Shown here piece after piece: positions 24,957-32,165 of a DNA stretch of 64,000 bases. The notes under the pieces were generated by a model. It was given only the letters and a program-made list of their open reading frames with translations. It made no database searches and was not told where the DNA came from. Origin of the DNA: Flavobacterium sp. (GTDB lineage: Bacteria; Bacteroidota; Bacteroidia; Flavobacteriales; Flavobacteriaceae); contig JAQSDU010000007.1 in assembly GCA_029946065.1 (NCBI GenBank), positions 248,001 through 312,000 of the forward strand, read 5' to 3'. How positions within the stretch are numbered: the stretch's first letter is position 1; every line of letters begins with the position of its first letter. A program made the translations under genes and the position numbers.

Positions 24957-25475
24957 ATGCATTCCAATCAACTTCCCATCAACGAATATGCCAACGCTTA
25001 TGCCGGTTACATTCAAGTTTTAGAAAATGTTCATCTTATAGAAGAACTCGAGATTTCGCAACACGATTTTATCCGTTTTGTGCAAAATATTCCGTTAGAT
25101 AAGTTTGATTATCGTTATGCGGAAGGCAAATGGACAATTAAGGACATTATTTTGCATTTGATTGATGCAGAACGCATTTTTGCTTATCGTGCCTTGCGTT
25201 TTGCTAGAAAAGATAAAACTTCATTAGCAGGTTTTGAGGAAAATGATTATGTGGATAACGCTTTTGCGAATAACAGAAGCATTCAAGATTTGCTAAGTGA
25301 ATTCGCAACCGTAAGACAATCGACGTTGGCGCTTTTCAAGAGTTTTTCAGCAGAACAGCTTGCCCAAATCGGAACAGCGTCCGAAAAAGAAATTTCAGTT
25401 CGTGCATTGGGATTTGTGATTATTGGACACCAAAAACACCATCAGAAAATATATAAGGAAAGGTATTTGGATTAG
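24957..25475 (+). CDS. DinB-family protein
   Basis: A 172-aa four-helix-bundle protein of the DinB/YfiT type, a putative metal-dependent thiol transferase family rather than DNA polymerase IV. The expected three histidine ligands are visible in DIILHLIDAERIFAYR near residue 62 and in the C-terminal IGHQKHHQKIYKERY near residues 160-170. The characteristic YAEGKWTIKDIILHLIDAE segment is intact. There is no signal peptide. It is monocistronic, between ppc and the convergent deoxyinosine glycosylase. The substrate is unknown. Confidence 0.9.
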   Translation: MHSNQLPINEYANAYAGYIQVLENVHLIEELEISQHDFIRFVQNIPLDKFDYRYAEGKWTIKDIILHLIDAERIFAYRALRFARKDKTSLAGFEENDYVDNAFANNRSIQDLLSEFATVRQSTLALFKSFSAEQLAQIGTASEKEISVRALGFVIIGHQKHHQKIYKERYLD

Positions 25476-25554
25476 TATTATTTATGAGACTTTAGGTCTT
25501 TGTAAAAAATGAACTCTCGAAAAACTTTAAAGACATAAAAAAATTTAGGGTGAG

Positions 25555-26034
25555 TTATTGCAAAACCGCTTTCCACGCTTCAAGTTTTTTATCAAAAGGT
25601 ATTGTATTCGCGGGACTTGTAGAGGGCATGATGTGGTATTCCAGTCCGTCAATTTGCCCGTATTTTCGAAAGAAATACTTATGACTTTCTTTTCCGTTAA
25701 ATAGAATTTTCCTAATTTTTGGGTATTCTGAGAAAAATGTATCGAAATCATTTTCTTTGTGATTTTTGATATGTATGTCAAGGCTGCCTTCTCTTTCACA
25801 GTTTTCTAGTACGTCCCAAACGGCGATATTATTATTCCGCAAGATCATTTTTTTTTCTGCAAAAACTTCTGGAACCGGCAATTCCGCAAAAATGGAATAG
25901 ATTATTTTCCAGAACGCATTCTGGTTAAATCCGTAATATTCCTGTTTTGCCAAGGAAGTTGCGCCCGGCATTGTTCCGAGAATCAGGATTTCAGCGTTCT
26001 CATTTGCGAAAGGAGGAAAGGAGGAAATAATCAT
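25555..26034 (-). CDS. DNA-deoxyinosine glycosylase (uracil-DNA-glycosylase superfamily, family 6 type)
   Basis: A 159-aa base-excision-repair enzyme expected to remove hypoxanthine from DNA. Family motifs are ILGTMPGATSLAKQEYYG near residue 18 with the QxYYG/NQNAFW region after it, and the C-terminal MPSTSPAN near residue 136, where the serine/asparagine segment stands in for the usual UDG leucine loop. The central strands AEILILGTM and RKILFNGKESHKYF fit the fold. It is convergent with DinB and separated from the acidic protein gene upstream by 150 bp that contains that operon's terminator. Confidence 0.85.
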   Translation of the reverse strand: MIISSFPPFANENAEILILGTMPGATSLAKQEYYGFNQNAFWKIIYSIFAELPVPEVFAEKKMILRNNNIAVWDVLENCEREGSLDIHIKNHKENDFDTFFSEYPKIRKILFNGKESHKYFFRKYGQIDGLEYHIMPSTSPANTIPFDKKLEAWKAVLQ

Positions 26035-26139
26035 TTTAAACTATTAATAGGACTAAGATACTAAGGTTTAGTTTAAAAAAAAGTAGGTTTTAAATGACTA
26101 CTTTATAATTCCATTAATTGTTTAACTAAAACTTATTTT

Positions 26140-26172
26140 AAGAAAAAAGGAACCCAATTGAGTTCCTTTATA
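26140..26172 (-). terminator. Intrinsic terminator of the DHS-like/acidic-protein operon
   Basis: In minus orientation AAAGGAAC and GTTCCTTT form an eight-pair stem around TCAATTGG, followed by TTTTTTCTT. It ends transcripts from 27573 to 26185. Confidence 0.8.
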
Positions 26173-26184
26173 TTTTCTGAAGAA

Positions 26185-26592
26185 TTATTCTTCGTCATCA
26201 TCATCTTCGATATCTGCAATATCATCGTGATCTGAGTCTTCATCGTCATCAGGATCTAAATCCGGTTTGTCCAAATCTTCGTCATTTTCATCGTCTTCGT
26301 CACTCGTTTCATCTTCATCGTCAATGTCGATTTCTTTGATAGCGTCGATTGGTTCTACCACATCATCTATATCATCATCGTCCAGGTTTTCTAGGCGTGT
26401 TGCGAGTTTCGTACTCACTTTTACAAGATAAATGGTGTCTTCGGTTCTTACTTCTACGGCTTCGATAAGTTCGCCTTTAGCGTTTTTAAAACGTACGATG
26501 TGGGAATCATCATAGCCGTCAGGAAATTTCTCAACCAAAAGGTTAAGGATTTCGTTGGTCAGTTTGGCATAGTCAACAATAACTCTCTTCAT
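26185..26592 (-). CDS. Small protein with a long acidic tail, function unknown
   Basis: A 135-aa protein. The first 75 residues form a compact basic/hydrophobic domain (MKRVIVDYAKLTNEILNLLV... VKVSTKLATRL). The last 60 are almost entirely aspartate and glutamate (runs such as DDDDIDD and DEDDENDED), a low-complexity disordered tail. Similar proteins in flavobacteria are sometimes annotated as DNA primase, which this is not. Acidic tails of this kind are seen in DNA mimics, histone-like chaperones and divalent-cation binders. It lies 9 bp downstream of the DHS-like gene and shares its terminator, so they form an operon. Confidence 0.8.
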   Translation of the reverse strand: MKRVIVDYAKLTNEILNLLVEKFPDGYDDSHIVRFKNAKGELIEAVEVRTEDTIYLVKVSTKLATRLENLDDDDIDDVVEPIDAIKEIDIDDEDETSDEDDENDEDLDKPDLDPDDDEDSDHDDIADIEDDDDEE

Positions 26593-26601
26593 AAAACAAT
26601 A

Positions 26602-27573
26602 TTATAGGTCTAATAAATAAGCGAAAATTAAAGGCGCAACAATAGTCGCATCTGATTCAATAATAAATTTGGGTGTATTAATATCTAATTTTCCCCAGGT
26701 AATTTTTTCATTCGGCACTGCACCGGAATAGGAACCGTAGCTGGTGGTCGAATCGGAAATCTGGCAAAAATAACTCCAAAACGGCACATCATGCATTTCC
26801 ATATCTTGGTACAACATTGGCACGACGCAGATTGGAAAATCGCCTGCAATTCCGCCGCCAATCTGAAAGAATCCAACGCCATTGCTACTGTTTTTAGTGT
26901 ACCAATCCGCTAAAAAAGTCATGTATTCAATTCCGGATTTCATGGTCGAGGCTTTCAATTCGCCTTTGATGACGTATGAAGCGAAAATATTTCCCATCGT
27001 AGAATCTTCCCATCCCGGAACAATAATTGGCAGGTTTTTTTCCGCTGCAGCGTACATCCAACTGTCTTTTAAATCAATTTCGTAATATTCTTCCAAAACG
27101 CCTGAAAGCAGCATTTTATACATAAATTCATGCGGTAAATATCTTTCGCCATTGTCATCGGCATCTTTCCAGATTTTGTGGATGTGCTTTTGCAAACGAC
27201 GGAACGCTTCATGTTCCGGAATACAAGTGTCGGTAACACGATTCAGTCCTCTTTCGAGCAAATCCCATTCCTGTTGCGGTGTTAAGTCGCGATAATTTGG
27301 AACCCTTTCGTAATGCGAATGCGCCACGAGATTCATAATATCTTCTTCAAGATTGGCTCCTGTACAAGAAATAATCTGTACTTTGTCTTGGCGGATCATT
27401 TCGGCAAAAATTTTGCCAAGTTCTGCCGTACTCATCGCACCAGCAAGCGTTACCATCATTTTGGCACCGTTTTGTAATTGTTGTTCATATGCCTTTGCGG
27501 CATCAACCACACTTGCAGCATTGAAATGCAGGTAATACTTTTCAATAAACTGGCTAATTGGTCCTTTACTCAT
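26602..27573 (-). CDS. Deoxyhypusine-synthase-family protein
   Basis: A 323-aa NAD-dependent deoxyhypusine-synthase-fold protein. Bacteria lack the eIF5A substrate in most cases, and characterised bacterial homologues make homospermidine or related polyamines from spermidine or putrescine. Conserved features are MVTLAGAMSTAELGKIFAEMI near residue 38, the NAD-site SCTGANLEEDIMNLVAHSH near 74, the central PIIVPGWEDSTMGN and IGGGIAGDFPICVVPM, and a late GKLDINTPKFIIESDATIVAPL. The catalytic lysine of the eukaryotic enzyme cannot be assigned with confidence by eye. It is next to arginine decarboxylase, so the two probably belong to one polyamine pathway. Confidence 0.88.
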   Translation of the reverse strand: MSKGPISQFIEKYYLHFNAASVVDAAKAYEQQLQNGAKMMVTLAGAMSTAELGKIFAEMIRQDKVQIISCTGANLEEDIMNLVAHSHYERVPNYRDLTPQQEWDLLERGLNRVTDTCIPEHEAFRRLQKHIHKIWKDADDNGERYLPHEFMYKMLLSGVLEEYYEIDLKDSWMYAAAEKNLPIIVPGWEDSTMGNIFASYVIKGELKASTMKSGIEYMTFLADWYTKNSSNGVGFFQIGGGIAGDFPICVVPMLYQDMEMHDVPFWSYFCQISDSTTSYGSYSGAVPNEKITWGKLDINTPKFIIESDATIVAPLIFAYLLDL

Positions 27574-27699
27574 TTTTATTTGTTGTTAGTATAATTTGAC
27601 GGTATTTCAATAACAAATGGCAACTTCAAATTCAAATTATTTGTGCAAATTAATGAATTTTCTAATTTACGGTTTATGAAATTACCTAATTTTCTTATA

Positions 27700-29100
27700 T
27701 TATTTACTATATCCTAAAATTTTCAGTACATCATCGGCGGTCTGAGCCTCTGAGAAAACTTCGGTCGCAATGATGCCGTTTTCATCTCGGTCTATCAAAA
27801 CATGCTTTGGTTGCGGGATCAGACAGTGGTGCAATCCGCCGTAGCCGCCAATCGTTTCCTGATAGGCACCGGTGTTGAAAAATCCTATATATAATGGTTT
27901 TTCCTTATTGTACCTCGGCAAATAAATCGCATTCATATTCTGCTCTGAGTTATAATAATCGTCGCTGTCGCAAGTCATTCCGCCAAGCAAAACCCTTTCG
28001 TACTGGTCATTCCAACGGTTGATTGCCAGCATAATGAAACGCTTGTTAATTGCCCATGTATCAGGTAAAGTGGTGATAAAAGACGAATCGATCATGTTCC
28101 ATTTTTCCCTGTCATTTTGTTGTTTCTGGTATAGAACCTGATAAATTGCGCCTGCACTCTCACCAACTGTGAATGAACCAAATTCCGTAAATATATTGGG
28201 CATATCTACTTCTGCTTCTTCGCAGGCAATTTTGATCTGGTTGATAATTTCGTCAATCATGTATTGGTAATCGTATTCGAAAGCCAATGAATTTTTGATT
28301 GGAAATCCGCCTCCTATGTTCAATCCGTCTAAAGTCGGGCATTCTTTTTTCAGGGCAATATATACTTTGATACATTTCACCAATTCATTCCAGTAATACG
28401 CGTTATCATTGATTCCGGTATTGATGAAAAAGTGCAGCATCTTCAATTCGAGGTTCGGATTTTCCTGAATTTGCTTTTTGTAAAATGAAACTATATTTCT
28501 ATATCCGATGCCAAGACGTGAAGTATAAAACTCGAATTTAGGTTCTTCTTCAGCGGCAATCCTAATTCCAATTTTGAATTTCCCCTTAATTTCTGCTTGT
28601 AGCAAATCGAGTTCTTCGTAATTATCAATAATTGGAATGGCATTTTTGTGACCATTGTTGATCAAACGTGCAATATTGGTAATGTATTGGTCGCGTTTGA
28701 AACCGTTGCAAATGATATAGGTACTTTTATTTATTTTACCATTCGCCAGAAGGTTTTCAACGATATTGATGTCAAATGCTGACGATGTTTCGATGTGAAT
28801 ATTGTTTTTGAAAGCCTCATTCATCACATATTCAAAATGGGAACTTTTTGTACAGTAGCAATAATAGTATTTACCTTCGTACTTATTTTTTTCCATCGCA
28901 TTCCTGAACCAGTTTTTTGCTCTTTTGATATTGGCGGAAATTTGAGGCAGGTAAGTGAATTTAAGCGGTGTGCCGTACTCTTCGACTAGTTTCATCAAAT
29001 CGATATTGTGAAACTGCAAATGGCTGTCCTTATTGAGCGTAAACTCTTCTTGTGGAAAATAATAAGTCTGGTTTATAAGGTCGAAATATTTTGTATTCAT
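27700..29100 (-). CDS. speA: Biosynthetic arginine decarboxylase (PLP fold III, short Bacteroidota type)
   Basis: Converts arginine to agmatine, the first step toward putrescine. At 466 aa it is shorter than E. coli SpeA (658) and resembles the short group related to diaminopimelate decarboxylase. The PLP-binding lysine lies in YYYCYCTKSSHFE near residue 84, the glycine-rich phosphate loop is GLNIGGGFPI near 258, and the substrate aspartate/cysteine region is VLLGGMTCDSDDYY near 375. It is PLP-dependent, and pdxH lies at the start of the window. It follows a 59-aa ORF on the same transcript. The agmatinase often found between this gene and the DHS homologue is absent here. Confidence 0.85.
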   Translation of the reverse strand: MNTKYFDLINQTYYFPQEEFTLNKDSHLQFHNIDLMKLVEEYGTPLKFTYLPQISANIKRAKNWFRNAMEKNKYEGKYYYCYCTKSSHFEYVMNEAFKNNIHIETSSAFDINIVENLLANGKINKSTYIICNGFKRDQYITNIARLINNGHKNAIPIIDNYEELDLLQAEIKGKFKIGIRIAAEEEPKFEFYTSRLGIGYRNIVSFYKKQIQENPNLELKMLHFFINTGINDNAYYWNELVKCIKVYIALKKECPTLDGLNIGGGFPIKNSLAFEYDYQYMIDEIINQIKIACEEAEVDMPNIFTEFGSFTVGESAGAIYQVLYQKQQNDREKWNMIDSSFITTLPDTWAINKRFIMLAINRWNDQYERVLLGGMTCDSDDYYNSEQNMNAIYLPRYNKEKPLYIGFFNTGAYQETIGGYGGLHHCLIPQPKHVLIDRDENGIIATEVFSEAQTADDVLKILGYSK

Positions 29101-29114
29101 TTAATTATCAGGTT

Positions 29115-29148
29115 TTTAGATTAAAGTATAATAATGCATTAATCTAAA
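29115..29148 (-). repeat. Perfect hairpin between the 59-aa ORF and arginine decarboxylase
   Basis: TTTAGATTAA (29115-29124) and TTAATCTAAA (29139-29148) form a ten-pair stem around a 14-nt AT-rich loop. It lies 2 bp after the small ORF stop and 14 bp before the decarboxylase ATG. It could influence translation of the decarboxylase or RNA stability; it lacks a T-tract, so it is not a plain terminator. Confidence 0.7.
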
Positions 29149-29150
29149 GT

Positions 29151-29330
29151 TCAAACCCGGATATTAGCGTAAATAATAGGTAATTTTTCGTGATAGTTAG
29201 TCGAATATTGGAAGAGGTCAAAATTCATAGCTGCTTTTGCGGCTGAAAAATGCAACGATATCTGATTTGGATAAGGTTTATTTCCGTTGCCATCATTGAC
29301 ATTTTTTACTGTATTTTGGTTCTTGTTCAT
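29151..29330 (-). CDS. 59-aa conserved-looking small protein upstream of arginine decarboxylase
   Basis: Start ATG at 29330 and stop TGA at 29151. The protein begins MNKNQNTVKNVNDGNGN, continues through PYPNQISLHFSAAKAAMNFDL, and ends in LPIIYANIRV. It has balanced amino-acid use and no low-complexity bias, which supports real coding. A consensus promoter (TTG-N21-TACATTTG) ends five bases upstream of the ATG, so the mRNA would be leaderless. The 50-bp gap to the decarboxylase holds a perfect hairpin. There is no run of arginine or lysine codons, so a classic attenuating leader peptide is not supported. The function is unknown. Confidence 0.65.
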   Translation of the reverse strand: MNKNQNTVKNVNDGNGNKPYPNQISLHFSAAKAAMNFDLFQYSTNYHEKLPIIYANIRV

Positions 29331-29335
29331 TAGCG

Positions 29336-29367
29336 CAAATGTAAAAAATAATATTAGCGTAATCCAA
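29336..29367 (-). promoter_or_regulatory. Promoter of the 59-aa ORF/arginine decarboxylase unit
   Basis: Minus-strand TTG (plus CAA 29365-29367), a 21-bp spacer, then TACATTTG (plus 29336-29343). It is the best protein-gene promoter in the window, with the same spacing as rnpB. It ends five bases before the ATG at 29330. Confidence 0.75.
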
Positions 29368-29387
29368 TCATTTGTATTAAAAAAACA

Positions 29388-30455
29388 CTAACTTTTATAA
29401 TTAGCGAAAGCTTTGTCAATTAGCTCATTATCAGCTTCCTGATTAATTTGGATGTTGCCAATGCCGTCAAGAAGTACAAATTGTATTTTTCCGTACTCGT
29501 TTTTTTTGTCGTGAATGAGCAATTTTTTTACGATTTCGATGTCATTTTCTTCAAAAGTAATACTGTTGTAAATAGCATTAATCGTGGTTTTTATTTCGAT
29601 GTATTCTGCTTGGGTTATTAATCCTTTTTCCAATGCAATATAGCTTTCGAGCACCATTCCAACTGCAATTGCCTCGCCATGTAGCAAGGTTTTTTTATTT
29701 TCATCGGTAAGAAAATGACTTTCTATGGCATGGCCTAAAGTGTGACCGAAATTGAGTGCTTTGCGGATGCCGTTTTCCTTCGGATCTTGTTTTACAATTT
29801 CATTTTTGATAAGAATTGAGGTGTAAACCAAAGCGTCAAAATCGGCAAAATCAATCTTGGACAAGTCCAGAAACTGCTGCCAGTAGCTTTTATCATGGAT
29901 GAGGCCGTGTTTTAGCATTTCTGCCAATCCGGAGCGCATTTCATTTTGCGGAAGCGTTTCTAAATATTTTGTATCGATTAAAACCATTTTTGGAACATTG
30001 ATCACACCGATTTGGTTTTTTAAATTCCCCAGATCAATGCCGTTTTTACCGCCAACAGATGCATCCACCATGGCCAGTAAAGTGGTTGGAACATGAATAA
30101 AATCAATGCCACGTTTGAAAGTCGAAGCTACAAATCCACCTAAATCTGTCACAACGCCGCCACCGATGTTGATGATGAGGCTTTTTCGGTCGGCACCCAT
30201 TTCTGTCAGTACATTCCAGATTTCAATGCAAGTTTCGATGTTTTTATTGGCTTCTCCGGATTCGAATTCTATAATTTCAATCGCGAGATCTGTTGCTATA
30301 TTCGGCAATAAAATAGGCAGACAATTTTCGTTCGTATTATTATCAGTGATAATGAAAATAGTAGAATAACGGTTGTTACGCAAATGTGCATTGAGTGCGT
30401 TATAAGCGTTTTCGTTAAAATAAATGTCGTAACCATTAGCGGAAATAGGCTGCAT
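29388..30455 (-). CDS. aroB: 3-dehydroquinate synthase
   Basis: Converts DAHP to 3-dehydroquinate in the shikimate pathway, using NAD and a divalent metal. The 355-aa length is normal. Visible are the NAD loop SLIINIGGGVVTDLGGFVAS near residue 93, FIHVPTTLLAMVDASVGGKNGID near 119, and the zinc ligands: glutamate in MRSGLAEMLKHGLI near 180 and histidines in LNFGHTLGHAIESH near 240 and LLHGEAIAVGM near 257. It is transcribed divergently from the DUF805 gene. A later shikimate-derived step, pabB, is also in the window. Confidence 0.97.
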   Translation of the reverse strand: MQPISANGYDIYFNENAYNALNAHLRNNRYSTIFIITDNNTNENCLPILLPNIATDLAIEIIEFESGEANKNIETCIEIWNVLTEMGADRKSLIINIGGGVVTDLGGFVASTFKRGIDFIHVPTTLLAMVDASVGGKNGIDLGNLKNQIGVINVPKMVLIDTKYLETLPQNEMRSGLAEMLKHGLIHDKSYWQQFLDLSKIDFADFDALVYTSILIKNEIVKQDPKENGIRKALNFGHTLGHAIESHFLTDENKKTLLHGEAIAVGMVLESYIALEKGLITQAEYIEIKTTINAIYNSITFEENDIEIVKKLLIHDKKNEYGKIQFVLLDGIGNIQINQEADNELIDKAFANYKS

Positions 30456-30629
30456 ATATATAAGGTATATTTTCTGAGCGACAAAATAACGCTTTTTTTA
30501 ATAATTCGTTGCCTTGTCGCATCCAATTATTTGCGGAAAAGTGGATATCGGTTGGATGATTATTTCAAAATTTTCTCATTTCGATTTTATTTCATTTATT
30601 TACAAAACAAACCAATTAAAAAACAGAAA

Positions 30630-31328
30630 ATGAACTGGTATTTAAAAGCACTACAGCAATACTCCGACTTTTACGGTAGATCCAGAAGGACAGAATACTG
30701 GATGTTTACTTTGTTCAATATAATTTTTGCTTTTGTTGCTGCAATAGCAGACCATCTTTTGGGTACTACTTTCCCATATTCTGGTATAGGCTTGATATAC
30801 TGTCTTTATGCTGTGATTACATTTATTCCGGGACTTGCGCTCGCCGTAAGGAGATTGCATGACACGGGAAGAAGCGGCTGGATGTTTTTTATAATACTAA
30901 TTCCTTTATTAGGTTCCATTTGGCTTTTAGTATTGTTCGCAACAGATAGCGAAGTGGGTGAAAATGAATATGGTGAAAATCCCAAATCGATAAATGAAAC
31001 CAGTGAAATAACCGAGAAAACTTTAATAACCGATGGTTACGCTGATAGGTTGATCATGATTTTCTTTATATTCAATTTTGTGAGTAGAATTTTTTGGATG
31101 TCTGCGCCGAAATTATTTGATGATTTTTTTCGCAATAAAGGCTATCAATATGCCAGTGCATTTTTTCAAATACTTAGTATAATTGTTTTGATAATGCTGA
31201 CATTTGCGCTCAAGGATAAATCAAAAAGACAGACGATGTTGGTGCTTAGTATACTTTTTGGAATGTATGCACTGTATGAATTGATCCAACAGATGATCCT
31301 ATTTAACGCTCAAGAGTTTAATTTTTAG
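30630..31328 (+). CDS. DUF805 family membrane protein
   Basis: A 232-aa integral membrane protein. The DUF805 signature fills the first 120 residues: MNWYLKALQQYSDFYGRSRRTEYWMF, then a TM helix, then YAVITFIPGLALAVRRLHDTGRSGW with the conserved RRLHDTG loop, and a further TM helix. The C-terminal 100 residues add a charged loop (ENEYGENPKSINETSEI) and about three more TM helices, which is longer than the common 110-130-aa form. The start is MNWYL at 30630; the open frame extends far upstream but is spacer. The function of DUF805 is unknown. It lies 7 bp from the ThuA-like gene and is probably cotranscribed with it. Confidence 0.88.
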   Translation: MNWYLKALQQYSDFYGRSRRTEYWMFTLFNIIFAFVAAIADHLLGTTFPYSGIGLIYCLYAVITFIPGLALAVRRLHDTGRSGWMFFIILIPLLGSIWLLVLFATDSEVGENEYGENPKSINETSEITEKTLITDGYADRLIMIFFIFNFVSRIFWMSAPKLFDDFFRNKGYQYASAFFQILSIIVLIMLTFALKDKSKRQTMLVLSILFGMYALYELIQQMILFNAQEFNF

Positions 31329-31335
31329 TGGAGAG

Positions 31336-32157
31336 ATGAATCATAAAACCAAAGTATTTCTCCTGCTGGTTTTGACTGCTGTTTCTTGTTCTAAAGTTAT
31401 TAAAACAACACATCCAAAATTTAGCGTCATCGCTTTTTACACAGGAAAGAATGACCAAGCGCACATAAGTTTTCTGCACGAGGCTAATAAATGGTTCGCT
31501 CAAAAGGCGCAACAGCATCAGTTTGTATATGATACAACAAGCAACTGGAACAATCTTAACGCTGCATTTTTGTCGCAATACAAAGTTGTTTTATTTTTAG
31601 ATACAAGACCTGAAGTACCGGAACAAAGGGTCGCATTTGAAGCGTATATGAAAAACGGCGGTGGTTGGATGGGATTTCACTTTGCTGCTTTTGCGCTTGA
31701 TGATTCTGATGTAAAACAAGATTGGGATTGGTACCACAACGAATTTTTAGGTTCAGGTGAATATGTAAGCAACACTTGGCGCCCAACATCGGCAATATTG
31801 AGAATAGAAAACAAAAGCCCGGCACTCAAAAATATTCCGAATACTTTTTTATCAGCACCGAATGAATGGTACAGATGGAAAAACGATTTGCGAAAAAACA
31901 AGAATATCGATATTCTCTTGGCGATTGACGAAAAGAGTTTTCCGTTAGGCACCGGTCCAAAACCTTATGAAATTTGGCATGAAGGTTATTATCCGGTGGT
32001 TTGGACGAATAAAAAATACAATATGATTTATTTCAATATGGGACACAATGATATTGATTATGAAAGCGGAACTAATAAAACGCTTTCCTATACGTTTGAA
32101 AGCAAAGACGAAAGCCAGTTGATTCTCGATGCGCTTTTGTGGCTAGGAAAAAAGTAA
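31336..32157 (+). CDS. ThuA-domain lipoprotein (trehalose-utilisation-like)
   Basis: A 273-aa protein with a lipoprotein signal peptide (LLLVLTAVSCSK; lipobox cysteine near residue 18), so it is likely anchored in the outer membrane or periplasm. The remainder is a ThuA/class-I-glutamine-amidotransferase-like domain: VIAFYTGKNDQAHISF, YKVVLFLDTR, the GGGWMGFHFAAFAL loop near 115, and WYRWKNDLRK and FPLGTGPKPYEIWHEGYYPVVWTN with the late YFNMGHND. The reaction of ThuA proteins is not firmly known; sugar 3-keto chemistry has been proposed. It is preceded by DUF805 and convergent with the M1 peptidase gene. Confidence 0.88.
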   Translation: MNHKTKVFLLLVLTAVSCSKVIKTTHPKFSVIAFYTGKNDQAHISFLHEANKWFAQKAQQHQFVYDTTSNWNNLNAAFLSQYKVVLFLDTRPEVPEQRVAFEAYMKNGGGWMGFHFAAFALDDSDVKQDWDWYHNEFLGSGEYVSNTWRPTSAILRIENKSPALKNIPNTFLSAPNEWYRWKNDLRKNKNIDILLAIDEKSFPLGTGPKPYEIWHEGYYPVVWTNKKYNMIYFNMGHNDIDYESGTNKTLSYTFESKDESQLILDALLWLGKK

Positions 32158-32165
32158 CTGATCGT

